Source: DATAOG01 sp963782885
GTDB taxonomy: Bacteria; Pseudomonadota; Alphaproteobacteria; Geminicoccales; Geminicoccaceae
NCBI GenBank assembly: GCA_963782885.1
Contig: CAWALL010000005.1
Span: forward strand, 1-64,000
Direction: 5' to 3'
Length of the DNA: 64,000 nucleotides
The translations under genes and the position numbers were made by a program. This document shows, piece after piece, positions 29,220 through 37,939 of this stretch. Position 1 is the stretch's first letter. Every line of letters begins with the position of its first letter. The notes below the pieces were generated by a model. That model searched no databases, was not told the origin of the DNA, and was given only the letters and a program-made list of their open reading frames with translations.

Positions 29220-29500
29220 GGACCCGTCCTCACGAGCCGGACCGCCAGCGCGCGGGCGAGGAGGAAGCCGGCGAGCGCGCCGAGCAGGGCAGTCGCTCCC
29301 GCCCTGGCAATCAGCGCGAAAGCGAGCCCGGCGAGCAGCAGCCGGCCGAGGTGGAGCGCCAGGCTCGGGCCGAGCGGCGCGCCAGCGAGGTAGCGTTCCA
29401 CGTTCTGCCTGAGTGCCGCGAAATAGCCGGCGCCGATCAGCGCGCCGAGCAGGGTGAAGGGTGCGGCCGCGCGCAGGATCTCTGCCAAGGTCGCGCTCAC
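29216..29500 (-). CDS. atpR: N-ATPase accessory membrane protein AtpR
   Basis: This 94-residue protein has three hydrophobic segments and conserved arginines in the membrane (GYFAALRQNVERYL; ALHLGRLLLAGLAF). AtpR is known only from N-ATPase operons, and its arginines are thought to interact with the c ring during assembly. Presence between atpQ and atpB is diagnostic of the N-type operon. Confidence 0.85.
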   Translation of the reverse strand: MSATLAEILRAAAPFTLLGALIGAGYFAALRQNVERYLAGAPLGPSLALHLGRLLLAGLAFALIARAGATALLGALAGFLLARALAVRLVRTGP

Positions 29501-29784
29501 GCTTCGCTGACCCGCCTCCAGGCGAGCCAGCAGCCGAGGCAGAGGCCGAGAAACATCAAGCTGAGCGTCCAGAAGATGCCGCTTGCGGCGGCGTGGTCCA
29601 GCCAGCGGCCGAGGAAGATACCCAGCACGGTCGGCACTACCACCAGCCAGCCGAGCACGCCGATCATGGCGAGGTTGTGGCTCAGCGGTCGCTCGCCCTC
29701 GCGCTGCCAGCGCTCCGCGCGGACGCGCCGGCGGCGGACCGGCTCGGCCAGGGAGTCACCGTCGTGGCCCGGCTCCTTGGCCAT
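29497..29784 (-). CDS. atpQ: N-ATPase accessory membrane protein AtpQ (AtpI-like)
   Basis: This 95-residue protein has a basic N-terminus and two membrane helices (MIGVLGWLVVVPTVLGIFLG; FWTLSLMFLGLCLGCWLAW). It belongs to the AtpI/F1F0-gate family. Its place between atpC and atpR, with four-base overlap to atpR and a one-base overlap to atpC, matches the standard N-ATPase order. Confidence 0.87.
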   Translation of the reverse strand: MAKEPGHDGDSLAEPVRRRRVRAERWQREGERPLSHNLAMIGVLGWLVVVPTVLGIFLGRWLDHAAASGIFWTLSLMFLGLCLGCWLAWRRVSEA

Positions 29785-30233
29785 CAGAGCGGCGGCTGGC
29801 GCATGGCGCCCCTCGGCGGCGGGAACCCGCCCGGGGCGCGCTCCGGGCGGAGGTAGTCAAACATCCGGCGCACGGCCGCGAGCTGGAGGCGGGCGGCATC
29901 GGCGCGTGCGGACTGCTCCTCGGCCGCCTTGGCGCGAAAGCTCGCGAGCACCTCGGACTCGAGGCGGACGAGATCGTCGCCGAGCACGGCTTCGCGGGTG
30001 GCGACCCCAATCCGCTCGCCGGCCTGCACCGCGAGCACGCCGCCCCGCACCACGCAGTGGCCGACGATGCCGCCGGACCGGCGCCAGGACATCACCGAGG
30101 GCTCGAGCACGGTCAAAAATTCGGCGTGACGGGGGAGAATGCCGAAAGCGCCGCTCGCGTCCTCGGCGCGCACGTGCAGGACATCGTCGAATTCGGCGAC
30201 AACCGCGGTCGGTGTGGTGATCCGGAGGTTCAT
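29784..30233 (-). CDS. atpC: N-ATPase F1 subunit epsilon
   Basis: This 149-residue protein has the epsilon beta-sandwich (ASGAFGILPRHAEFLTVLEP) followed by a charged helical region rich in Ala and Glu. The C-terminus ends in a proline-rich tail (PGGFPPPRGAMRQPPL) that is longer than usual. Start overlaps the atpD stop by four bases. In N-type operons atpC directly follows atpD, as here. Confidence 0.88.
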   Translation of the reverse strand: MNLRITTPTAVVAEFDDVLHVRAEDASGAFGILPRHAEFLTVLEPSVMSWRRSGGIVGHCVVRGGVLAVQAGERIGVATREAVLGDDLVRLESEVLASFRAKAAEEQSARADAARLQLAAVRRMFDYLRPERAPGGFPPPRGAMRQPPL

Positions 30234-31666
30234 GCGGCGGCTTTTCCGGCGGCCGCCTCCTTCTGGCGCGCGTCGTCGAGCGTGCCGACCATGTAGAAGG
30301 AGCTCTCGGCCCAGTCCTCGCCGGCACCGTCCAGGATCGCGCGGCAGCCGGCGAGCGTTTCGGCGAGCGCCACGCTGCGACCGGCCTTGCCGGTGAACGC
30401 CTCGGTGACGAGGAAGGGCTGGGTGAGAAAACGCTGCAGCCGCCGCGCGCGGCGCACGATCAGCCGGTCGGCCGCGCTCAATTCCTCGATCCCGAGCAGC
30501 GCGATCACGTCCTGAAGCTCAAGGTAGTGGTTGATGGCGTGCCGGACCTCCTCGGCCAGGCGATAGTGGGCCTCGCCCACGACCTGGGGGTCGAGCAAGG
30601 ACGAGGTCGAGGCGAGCGGGTCGATCGCCGGGTACATGCCTTCGGCGGCGAGCTGGCGCGAGAGCACGATCGCGCTGTCGAGATGGCTGAACAGCTCGGC
30701 GACCGCGGGGTCGGTGAAGTCGTCGGCGGGCACGTAGACCGCCTGGATCGCGGTCACCGTGGCGCCCGCGACCGAGGTGATACGCTGCTGCAGCTCGGCG
30801 ATCTCGGTCGCGAGCGTCGGCTGGTAGCCGACCCGGGACGGCAGACGGCCGAGGAGCCCGGAAACCTCGCTGCCGGCCTGGACGAAGCGGAACACGTTGT
30901 CCATCAGCAGCAGCACGTTGCGGCCGAGCTCGTCGCGGAAGTATTCGGCGATGGTCAGCGCGCCGAGACCGACCCGCCACCTGGCGCCGGGCGGCTCGTT
31001 CATCTGGCCGAACACCAGGACCGTGCGGTCGAGCACCTTGGACTGGCGCATCTCGAGCAGGAGCTCGTGGCCCTCGCGGGAGCGCTCGCCGATGCCGGCG
31101 AACACCGAGATGCCGGTGTAGGTCTCGACCATGGCCCGGATCAGCTCCATGATCAGCACGGTCTTGCCGACGCCGGCACCACCGAACATCGCGGCCTTGC
31201 CGCCGCGCGCGATCGGCGCCAGGAGGTCGATCACCTTGATGCCGGTCGCGAACAGCTCGCGCGCCGGCGTCTGCCGGCTAAGCGCCGGCGCCGGCCGGTG
31301 GATCGGCCAGCGTGGGACGTCGGTGGCAAGCGGCGGGCCGCGGTCGACCGGATCGCCCGCGGCATTCAGCACCCGGCCGAGCACGGCCGCGCCGACCGGC
31401 ATGGCGAGCGGCTGGCCCAGGCGCCGCACCGGTGTGCCGCGGCGCAGCCCGGTCGAGCTCTGGAGAGCGACCGCGCGCACGCTCGCAGGGTCGAGGTGGC
31501 TGTGGACCTCGACGATCAGGCGCCAGGGGCCGTCCCACTGGATCTCGATTGCCTCGTTGATGGCCGGCAGGTCGCCCGACGGCACGGCGATGTCGATCAC
31601 CGAGCCGCGCACGGCGATCACGCGCGATTGCGGGGTGGGTGCGGGTCGGATGGCCAACGCGATCAC
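30230..31666 (-). CDS. atpD: N-ATPase F1 subunit beta
   Basis: This is the catalytic subunit, 478 residues, first gene of the operon. P-loop GGAGVGKT is at 162-169. Other catalytic features are AGIGERSREGHELLLEM (catalytic Glu in GER), VLLLMDNVFRFVQAGSEVS (Walker B Asp) and VPADDFTDPAVAELFSHLD. The start codon is GTG at 31666. A TTG-N8-CAA box lies 57 bases upstream, at the spacing expected for FNR/FixK activation. The operon order is atpDCQRBEFAG, with every junction overlapping or a few bases apart. Confidence 0.93.
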   Translation of the reverse strand: MIALAIRPAPTPQSRVIAVRGSVIDIAVPSGDLPAINEAIEIQWDGPWRLIVEVHSHLDPASVRAVALQSSTGLRRGTPVRRLGQPLAMPVGAAVLGRVLNAAGDPVDRGPPLATDVPRWPIHRPAPALSRQTPARELFATGIKVIDLLAPIARGGKAAMFGGAGVGKTVLIMELIRAMVETYTGISVFAGIGERSREGHELLLEMRQSKVLDRTVLVFGQMNEPPGARWRVGLGALTIAEYFRDELGRNVLLLMDNVFRFVQAGSEVSGLLGRLPSRVGYQPTLATEIAELQQRITSVAGATVTAIQAVYVPADDFTDPAVAELFSHLDSAIVLSRQLAAEGMYPAIDPLASTSSLLDPQVVGEAHYRLAEEVRHAINHYLELQDVIALLGIEELSAADRLIVRRARRLQRFLTQPFLVTEAFTGKAGRSVALAETLAGCRAILDGAGEDWAESSFYMVGTLDDARQKEAAAGKAAA

Positions 31667-31722
31667 TCGCTCGCCTCATCAAGCTCCAAGCGCCGATCCT
31701 CTGCCGGCGAAACCTGCCGTCA

Positions 31723-31736
31723 TTGATCGAGCGCAA
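31723..31736 (-). promoter_or_regulatory. FNR/FixK-type site upstream of the N-ATPase operon
   Basis: On the minus strand it reads TTGCGCTCGATCAA, fitting TTG-N8-CAA, with TTGCG and ATCAA half sites as in the sites before both uspA copies and the DUF2267 gene. Its centre is about 64 bases upstream of the atpD GTG, leaving room for a start point about 41 bases downstream of the box. Confidence 0.65.
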
Positions 31737-31825
31737 AACTTTCCCCAGCTCAGGTGGCAAACGCAACAGCATCCTACCGTCGACCGCCACGAAGACGCTC
31801 GAGCCGCGTTCGCAGGACTCAGGGC

Positions 31826-32560
31826 TCAGGCGGCCGCATCCCGGAGCCGCAGCCGGAGCTTCACCGCACCCGAGTCGTTCGCCTCGCGCACGAGCGTGAA
31901 GCCCTGCCGCTCGGCGAGGTCGAGCATCGTTCGATTCTCGTGCGGGACGGTCGCGACCAGCTCGCCGATGCCTTGCGCCCTGGCATAGTCGATCAGGACC
32001 TGGGTGAGCGCCGTTCCAAGGCCCTGGCCCTCGAGGTCGCTCCGTACCAGGATCGCATACTCGGCCCGCTCGCGATCCGGGTCGGCGGCGAGATGCCCGA
32101 CACCGCCGAACGCCTCGAGCTCCTCGCGTCCGGGCTCGATCGCGACCAGCACCATCTCGCGCTCGTAGTCGATCTGCGTGAGACGCGAGCACAGCTCGGG
32201 AGAAAGAGTCCGCAAGACGGTGAAGAAGCGGAGCCGCCTGTCCTCCTCGTCCGTCCGCTCCTCGACCATCCGGCGAAACGCCGGCGCATCCTCGGGGCGG
32301 ATCGGCCGGACGAGGAACTCGCGACCGTCCGGCAGCGTAAGCCTACGCTCGAGCTCCTTCGGATAGGGACGTCGGGCCGCGCGGCCCGCACCCTCTCGAG
32401 CATGGCCTTGGCCGGCTCGTGCACTTTCGAGGGATCGGCGACCCCGAGCATGACCCCGCCCACGTCCGACTTGTGCCTGATGTCGGGCGAGAGGACCTTG
32501 AGCGCGACCGGCCGGCCGATCGCCGCGGCCGTGCGCGCCGCCTCCTCGGGAGTCGCCACG
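31826..32560 (-). pseudogene. Acyl-CoA ligase (ADP-forming type)/GNAT acetyltransferase fusion relic
   Basis: Two pieces of a much larger protein (normally about 900 residues) remain. The upstream piece is the start of an ATP-grasp domain (TPEEAARTAAAIGRPVALKV, then SPDIRHKSDVGGVMLGV). After ARPDVPI the frame changes, and sequence jumps to the GNAT half: LTLPDGREFLVRPIRPEDAP, RRLRFFTVLRTLSPELCSRL, and the acetyl-CoA loop DLEGQGLGTALTQVLIDYAR. CoA-binding and most ATP-grasp regions are gone. The 5' end runs up to the uspA stop at 32564. Such fusions are annotated as Pat-like acetyltransferases in many bacteria. Confidence 0.75.
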
Positions 32561-32563
32561 GCG

Positions 32564-33376
32564 TCAACCGCTGAAGAGCACTGGCAGTGCGGCTTCACGC
32601 AAGACGTGCCGAGTGGCGCCGCCGAGCACCAGCTCGCGCAGCCGCGCATGACCGTAGGCGCCCATGACCAGCAGAGCCGCACCCTGGGCGCCAGCCTGCG
32701 CGAGGAGTACCTCACCTGCCCTTGCGTCCGGTTCGTCGACCTGCAGCAAGCGCACCGACAGGCCGTGCCGTTCCAGCATCGTGGCGGCGGCTTCGATGCC
32801 CTTCCTGGCCTCCTCGCCGACGGCACACAGAATCACGTGCTTGGCTGTATGAAGTAAAGGGAGCGCGTCGCGGACCGCGCGTGCGGCCTCGCGCGAGTTG
32901 TTCCACCCGACCAGGATGGTCCGGCCGAAATCCAGGGAAAGCTCTGCCGGCAGCGCCAGCACGGGGACGCCTGCGATCGTCACGAGCTGATCAAGCACGT
33001 CGGGTACATCAGTGCTCCCCGCCTTGGCCCGGCTCGCGAGCACCAAGTCCGCGGTATAGGCGGCCTCGGCCAGGAGATCGCCGCGACTCCCCTCAGCCTC
33101 CCGCCAGAAGACATTGGCCTCCTTGCCGCAGAAATTCTGGAAAACCGCTTGGAGTCGGTCTCTGATCTTGCGATTCGCGGCCCGCTCCCCCTCGATGAGG
33201 TCGGGCCCCATGAAAGCCGCGGCTTCGGCATAAGGCGTCAGGATGAACGGCGGGGGCATGACGTGCATGCCGATCAACACCGCATAGTAGCGCTTTGCGA
33301 GGATCAGGGCGACTTGAAGCCGCGCCTCGAGCCCGCTGTCATAGGCGAGCTCGACGAGAATGGTGCGATAGGCCAC
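32564..33376 (-). CDS. Universal stress protein (UspA family)
   Basis: This is a 270-residue UspA-type protein. I choose the GTG at 33376 because the product then begins VAYRTILVEL, matching the MAYRTILVEL start of the paralogue at 44430. The C-terminal domain has the ATP-binding pattern G-2x-G-9x-G-(S/T) in MGAYGHARLRELVLGGATRH. The N-terminal half is a degenerate Usp domain. A TTG-N8-CAA site is 61 bases upstream. Such two-domain Usps are typical of hypoxia regulons; the exact role is unknown. Confidence 0.88.
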   Translation of the reverse strand: MAYRTILVELAYDSGLEARLQVALILAKRYYAVLIGMHVMPPPFILTPYAEAAAFMGPDLIEGERAANRKIRDRLQAVFQNFCGKEANVFWREAEGSRGDLLAEAAYTADLVLASRAKAGSTDVPDVLDQLVTIAGVPVLALPAELSLDFGRTILVGWNNSREAARAVRDALPLLHTAKHVILCAVGEEARKGIEAAATMLERHGLSVRLLQVDEPDARAGEVLLAQAGAQGAALLVMGAYGHARLRELVLGGATRHVLREAALPVLFSG

Positions 33377-33436
33377 GGCAGCGCCCCCTCTGCCAGTTGC
33401 TCGGAAGGGGATCTCATAGCAGTAAGGCAGACCGCA

Positions 33437-33450
33437 TTGCGCCAGATCAA
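33437..33450 (+). promoter_or_regulatory. FNR/FixK-type site upstream of uspA
   Basis: TTGCGCCAGATCAA fits TTG-N8-CAA. Its centre is 67 bases upstream of the uspA start, close to the 62-base spacing seen for the second uspA. The kinase-like gene lies on the other side, about 215 bases away. Confidence 0.6.
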
Positions 33451-33662
33451 TCAGGTTCGAACGATCGAGGCGCTGTCTCGATCCAGGCAACGCAACGACT
33501 AAGTATCGGCTAGCCTGGCTACCCCACCTCCACGACCGAACATCTCGCGACGGAAGTCGGCGCCGACCAGCATCGTGGTTGAGCCCGAGCGCTTGACGCC
33601 GAACCGGAACTGGTAGAAGCCAGTTCGGCCGAAGTATGGGATGGACGGGAGCGGCCCGAGAC

Positions 33663-34679
33663 ATGCCGGTAGAGGTCACGCTCGCCGACAAGGTCGACTT
33701 CCTGGGCGCGCTCAAAGCCTATTCTACGGAACGGCCGGAAGAGGTGCAGGCGCGGGAGACCCACATGTCCTGGGTCTTCTTGACTGACCGCTTCGCCTAC
33801 AAGCTGAAAAAGCCGGTTCGTCATAACCATATCGACCTGCGCGCGCTCGATGCGCGCCGCCGCAATTGCCTGACCGAAATCCGCGTGAACCGGCGGTTGG
33901 CAGGTGATGTCTATGTCGCGATCGAGCCGTTGACGTTTGCGGCGCACCGCGGACTGCAGATCGCAGGCGACGGCAGCGCCGTCGAGTGGCTCGTCGTGAT
34001 GCGACGGCTGCCGGACGAGCTGATGCTCAATCGCGCCTTGCGCTCCGGTGGACCGGAGCGACGGGATCTCGAGCGGGTGGCCCTCAGGCTGGCCCAGTTC
34101 TATGGCGGTCTCGCGCCCGAGCCGGTCTCGCCGGCGGCGCACCGCAGAGGGTTCGAAGAGGAGATCTCACTGTTCCGGCAGGAACTGGTGCGGCCGGCTT
34201 TCGCCCGCGACCTCGATCTGGTCGATCGTGCGGCGGGACGTCTGATCGATTTTCTGGGCGCCCGGCCGGAGATGCTGCTCGAGCGCCAGCGCGCGGGACG
34301 GATCGTCGAGGGCCATGGAGATCTACGGCCTGAGCACATCTGCCTGGAGCGCGAGCCGGTGATCATCGACGGCCTCGAGTTCAGCCGTCGGCTGCGGCTG
34401 GTCGATCCGGCCGACGAGCTGGCTTTCCTGGCGCTCGAGTGCACGATGCTGGGCGAGGCGAAAGCCGGTACGCGGCTCCAGCGCCGCTATGAGGAGCTCG
34501 CGGGCGACCGACCCCCCGACGCTCTCGTCGGCTGGTACACCGCCTTTCGTGCGTTTCTGCGGGCACGGCTCGCGGCGCTGCACAGCCTGGAGCCGGGGCC
34601 GCGCACGCCGGACGCCTGGCTGGCCCAGGCGGACCGGTACCTCAGCGCCGCGCTCGACTACAGCGAGCTCTTCGCCTGA
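33663..34679 (+). CDS. COG2187-type kinase-like protein (aminoglycoside phosphotransferase fold)
   Basis: This protein of about 338 residues has a kinase-like fold: HMSWVFLTDRFAYKLKKPVR carries the probable ATP-site lysine, and VEGHGDLRPEHICLE followed by IDGLEFSRRLRLVDPADELA matches the catalytic H-G-D-(x)-x-x-x-H-I and D-G motifs. COG2187 proteins often have an extra C-terminal P-loop kinase domain; here it is absent. I prefer ATG 33663 (MPVEVTLADKV) over upstream starts. The 3' end overlaps the opposing PRPP synthetase gene by 22 bases. The substrate is unknown, and antibiotic resistance should not be assumed. Confidence 0.75.
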   Translation: MPVEVTLADKVDFLGALKAYSTERPEEVQARETHMSWVFLTDRFAYKLKKPVRHNHIDLRALDARRRNCLTEIRVNRRLAGDVYVAIEPLTFAAHRGLQIAGDGSAVEWLVVMRRLPDELMLNRALRSGGPERRDLERVALRLAQFYGGLAPEPVSPAAHRRGFEEEISLFRQELVRPAFARDLDLVDRAAGRLIDFLGARPEMLLERQRAGRIVEGHGDLRPEHICLEREPVIIDGLEFSRRLRLVDPADELAFLALECTMLGEAKAGTRLQRRYEELAGDRPPDALVGWYTAFRAFLRARLAALHSLEPGPRTPDAWLAQADRYLSAALDYSELFA

Positions 34680-35659
34680 TCGGGGCTGAAGCTGTGCAGC
34701 CCCTCGATCGGCTCGCCCTCGTGCAGCCGGCGGATCGCTTCGGCGAGCAGCGGCGCGGCATCGAGCACCCTGAGCCGCGCCTGCACCGCCGCCACGCTGA
34801 GTCGGAAAGGCGGCACCGTGTTCGTGATCACCAGCCGGTCGAAGTCGACCCCGGTCACGACCCGCTCGGCATCGCCGGTGAACAGGCCGTGGGTCGCGAC
34901 ACCGTGGACCGCGACCGCCCCCGCGGCCCGGCAGGCGGCCGCAGCGCGCGCGAGCGTCGCGCCGGTACTGATGAGATCGTCGACGATGACCGCTGCGCGG
35001 CCCGCGACCGGGCCGACCACGGCATCCCCGCCACTGACCACGCCGGCGCTCCGCCGCTTCGCGAGGAAGGCAAGCGGGATGTCGCTGTCGATGGCGGCGG
35101 CGAGCAATTCGCGGAGCAGCTCGGCGCGCTTGGCGCCCCCGGTGTCCGGGGACACGACGACCACGTCGCGGCCGCGCAGCGAGGGCGCGAGATGGGCGAC
35201 GAACAACGGTCGCGCCTCGAGGTGGACGGTCGGGCAGCGAAAGGCGTTCTCGAACGCGGCAAGGTTGTGGACGTCGACGACCACCACGCGGTCGATCCCG
35301 ACCGCCTCGATCAGTTCCGCGACGTAGCGCGTGGTGACCGGATCGCGGCTTTGCGTGCGTCGATCCTTCCTGGCATAAGCGAGGTAGGGGATCACCGCGG
35401 TCACGCGCCAGGCGCCGGCATCCCGCAGCGCGCCCGCGAAAAACAGTAATCGGCAGAGCTTGTCGTTCGGGCTGGCGTCGGGGCCGCCGTGGAGCGACTG
35501 CACGACGTACACGTCATGGCCCCTGACCGAGATGAGCGGCCGAGCCTTGTGCTCGCCGTCCTCGAACGCCCGCTCCTCGTGCGGCGCGAGGTCGACGCCG
35601 AGCGCGCGCCCGACCGCGGCCCCGAAGCCCCGCGTGGCGTCGAGGGCGAAGATCAGCAC
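34658..35659 (-). CDS. Ribose-phosphate pyrophosphokinase (PRPP synthetase) family protein
   Basis: It makes PRPP from ribose 5-phosphate and ATP. The 333-residue product has family motifs: KARPLISVRGHDVYVVQSLH (region corresponding to the RP motif), PYLAYARKDRRTQSRDPVT, VVVVDVHNLAAFENAF and the PRPP loop VIVDDLISTGATLARA. The start is GTG 35659. It differs from housekeeping Prs (for example HNLAAFENAF for HAGQIQGFF), so it is probably a second, specialised copy. It follows the DUF2267 gene by 38 bases and is likely in its FNR-controlled unit. Confidence 0.85.
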   Translation of the reverse strand: MLIFALDATRGFGAAVGRALGVDLAPHEERAFEDGEHKARPLISVRGHDVYVVQSLHGGPDASPNDKLCRLLFFAGALRDAGAWRVTAVIPYLAYARKDRRTQSRDPVTTRYVAELIEAVGIDRVVVVDVHNLAAFENAFRCPTVHLEARPLFVAHLAPSLRGRDVVVVSPDTGGAKRAELLRELLAAAIDSDIPLAFLAKRRSAGVVSGGDAVVGPVAGRAAVIVDDLISTGATLARAAAACRAAGAVAVHGVATHGLFTGDAERVVTGVDFDRLVITNTVPPFRLSVAAVQARLRVLDAAPLLAEAIRRLHEGEPIEGLHSFSPDQAKSSL

Positions 35660-35697
35660 CGCTGCAGCGCCTGCGCCGGCGGCCGGCCGATCAGCGA

Positions 35698-36123
35698 TCA
35701 GCTCCAGAGCTGCTGGAGGTCCGGCGGCAGGCGCTCGATCACCTTGCCTACTTCGCCGAGATCCAGCTTCTCCCACATGACCGCGAACACCGAGCGCGCC
35801 GCGAGGTTGGGATCGATCGCCACGCCCCGCGGTAGCTCGCTCCGCAGGTGGTCGAGGAAATCGGCGCGCGAGCGCTCGTGGGTTGGCGTGCCGGCCATGC
35901 GCCAGCCCTCGAAATAGAGGCCGCGCACCAGCATCGGCAGCTGGGCGGCGAGGTGGACGGCGTTCTCAGGCGGCAGCCGGTCGCGCAGCGCGTGCAGCGC
36001 CCCCCTGAGCGCCAGATAGGCGAGGTGGCGGTCATCGGTGTGCAGACGTTCCATTAACGCCTTCAGCCACAGATTGGTCTCCTGCACCGTGGTGTCGAAG
36101 ACCGGGAGACCGGTCGTGCTCAT
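35698..36123 (-). CDS. DUF2267 family protein
   Basis: This 141-residue, mainly helical protein starts at 36123 (MSTTGLPVFDTTVQETNLWL). Family features are DRHLAYLALRGALHALRDRL, QLPMLVRGLYFEGW and, near the C-terminus, VFAVMWEKLDLGEVGKVIERLPP. The function of DUF2267 is unknown, but such genes often sit with Usp and other stress genes. A TTG-N8-CAA site lies 92 bases upstream, and the PRPP synthetase follows on the same strand. Confidence 0.85.
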   Translation of the reverse strand: MSTTGLPVFDTTVQETNLWLKALMERLHTDDRHLAYLALRGALHALRDRLPPENAVHLAAQLPMLVRGLYFEGWRMAGTPTHERSRADFLDHLRSELPRGVAIDPNLAARSVFAVMWEKLDLGEVGKVIERLPPDLQQLWS

Positions 36124-36215
36124 AGCGGGATCCTTCGCGACGGTTTCTGTGTTGAAGGGGGGCGCTGATGCGCCCCGGTGCGAGTCAAGCCTCTGTCGCC
36201 GGAGATGGCAACGCA

Positions 36216-36229
36216 TTGCGCTGGATCAA
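36216..36229 (+). promoter_or_regulatory. FNR/FixK-type site in the divergent DUF2267 / secreted-protein region
   Basis: TTGCGCTGGATCAA is identical to the site at 44486-44499. It is 92 bases from the DUF2267 start and 58 bases from the plus-strand ATG at 36288, so it could serve either or both divergent genes. Confidence 0.6.
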
Positions 36230-36287
36230 CGGTGTTGGATCGGTATAGGTGTTCGCAAGCGCCATGGACCGCACAGGGAGCAAGCTG

Positions 36288-37217
36288 ATGGCGAGCAGGG
36301 CAACCGGGGCGATCGTGGCGCTTGCGCTGGTCTCAGTCTGGTACCTGCTCGCGGCCGGGCCGGCGGCCGCCGACGGCTGCCCGCGCACGCTGGTTCAGGC
36401 GATCCCGCCGCGGCCCGCGGGCGCGCCAAGCGGCAGCGGCTTCGTGCGCGCGACCGCGGCCTTAAGCGAGGCCGAGCGCGAGCCGATCATTGCCCGCGCG
36501 CTGCTCGCGGGCGACCTGCCGGCGTTTCTCCGGCGTCTCCGACCGGTGACCCTGCAGGGCGAAGCCGGGGGCCGGTCGGTACGCGTCACCATCTGCGTCA
36601 CGCCCGACTATCTGGCGCTCGGTTCAGACGAGGATTTCCTGCGCATCCCAATGGCGCTGCCGACCGCACTGGCGGTCGCGAGGCGCTTCGGCTTCGTCCT
36701 GCCGACCCCCAAGATGGTCGATGCGATCTATCAGCAGGCGGACGTGCATCTGCGGCCGCAACCGCTGCCGGCCTCGGACCGGATGCGCTCGACCGCCTAC
36801 TACTGGCGCCACGATCACCGGATTCGTGAGCAGCGTCTGGCGCTCGGGGCGCCGCTCGGCTTGCTGGTCGCGGGCGACAAGAAGGACATCGTGCTCAGCA
36901 ACCGTCTGCTCTCGAAGCCGGGGCGGGTTGCGATCTACGGCTGGCACCGCGGCGAGGGCGATCCGATCCAGCCGCTCAGCACGGTCCACGGCGCCCGCTA
37001 CGCCGACTATAGCCACGGCGTCCGCCTGGTCAGTGCTGTCGCCTACGTGAACGGGCAGCCGCGGCCGATCTTTGAAGTATTGCAGGATCAATGGCTGGCG
37101 GGCATCGTCAGCGACGAAGGGCCGATCATGCGCCTCGCCGGCCTGATCGAAGCTGCGCACGTGCCCCGCCAGCGGGCGGATCAAGAAACCGGATGCGCCA
37201 CCACAGTCGCATGCTGA
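36288..37217 (+). CDS. Secreted protein of unknown function
   Basis: I choose the ATG at 36288 because AGGGAG lies at good spacing and the product then begins with a signal peptide (ATGAIVALALVSVWYLLA, cleavage near AAADG). The mature part is about 280 residues. Recognisable conserved-looking stretches are VTICVTPDYLALGSDEDFLR, RFGFVLPTPKMVDAIY and VHGARYADYSHGVRLV. I do not know its function. The next genes encode two further secreted proteins on the other strand, so they may work together outside the cytoplasm. Confidence 0.7.
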   Translation: MASRATGAIVALALVSVWYLLAAGPAAADGCPRTLVQAIPPRPAGAPSGSGFVRATAALSEAEREPIIARALLAGDLPAFLRRLRPVTLQGEAGGRSVRVTICVTPDYLALGSDEDFLRIPMALPTALAVARRFGFVLPTPKMVDAIYQQADVHLRPQPLPASDRMRSTAYYWRHDHRIREQRLALGAPLGLLVAGDKKDIVLSNRLLSKPGRVAIYGWHRGEGDPIQPLSTVHGARYADYSHGVRLVSAVAYVNGQPRPIFEVLQDQWLAGIVSDEGPIMRLAGLIEAAHVPRQRADQETGCATTVAC

Positions 37218-37310
37218 GCTGCGCCTCATCAGGCGCCCCACGAGAACCGACATCGGGGCGGAGCTGCGCTCGGCTTGGCTTGCATATGGTTGCGTAAACC
37301 GCATTCCGTG

Positions 37311-37847
37311 TCAGGTCTGCGTTGCATGACGTGCCGCTGCAATGAACTTCAGTGCGGATTTGGCATATTCATTGTCCGGAAATTCCGTTGTCACACGTTC
37401 GTAGTAGCCCTTGGCTTTCGTGACCTCACCTTTTTCTGCATGAGCTGCTGCTGCATTAAGAAGAGCTAACTCCCGGTAGCTCCAGTTCGAGGGCGACATC
37501 ATAGTGATCGCCCGGTCGTCATCGATCCACTTGTGCTTTGAGAAGAAGAGATAGCTTTCATCGAAAAGAGAGATCGCCGCGTCGTACTCTTTCCTCGCCA
37601 TTGCGTTCATCCCCCGGCGGTGTGCTGAGGGGATTAAGCGCCTGGACAGGACAGAATATGCAAATAAATTAGCGGCCCGACGATAAACGCGAAGCGCTTG
37701 TCGCCAGACTGCAAACTGACCCAAGATAGCGCGATAAGCGCCGTGATCGCCAGAAACTGGGGCCACGCCCGACGCCAGGACGAGTACACAATCTTCGGTT
37801 GATCCATAACGGCCGTCAGACCTCAAGAAGACCAGATTGGTTTGCAT
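37311..37847 (-). CDS. Hypothetical protein with TPR-like C-terminus
   Basis: The frame gives about 178 residues from an ATG at 37847. Residues 95-178 look like tetratricopeptide repeats: MARKEYDAAISLFDESYLFF, then AAAHAEKGEVTKAKGYYERV and FPDNEYAKSALKF. The N-terminal half (GAYRAILGQFAVWRQALRVY) is of unclear nature. GC is lower than in the neighbours, which suggests recent arrival. The start is uncertain; a shorter protein from 37609 (MNAMARKEYD) is possible. Confidence 0.5.
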   Translation of the reverse strand: MQTNLVFLRSDGRYGSTEDCVLVLASGVAPVSGDHGAYRAILGQFAVWRQALRVYRRAANLFAYSVLSRRLIPSAHRRGMNAMARKEYDAAISLFDESYLFFSKHKWIDDDRAITMMSPSNWSYRELALLNAAAAHAEKGEVTKAKGYYERVTTEFPDNEYAKSALKFIAAARHATQT

Positions 37848-37939
37848 GAGGCGGAAAGCGGGGTTCGGACCGTTGTGGCGCGCTGTCGAAGTGCGGCGAC
37901 TGCAACACCCAGATACCTCAACCGGGGGTGTACACTCGT

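Noticed and set aside
33663..34679. Aminoglycoside resistance gene
   Set aside because: The fold is kinase-like, but the sequence fits COG2187, whose members are widespread and not known as resistance enzymes; the context is stress metabolism.
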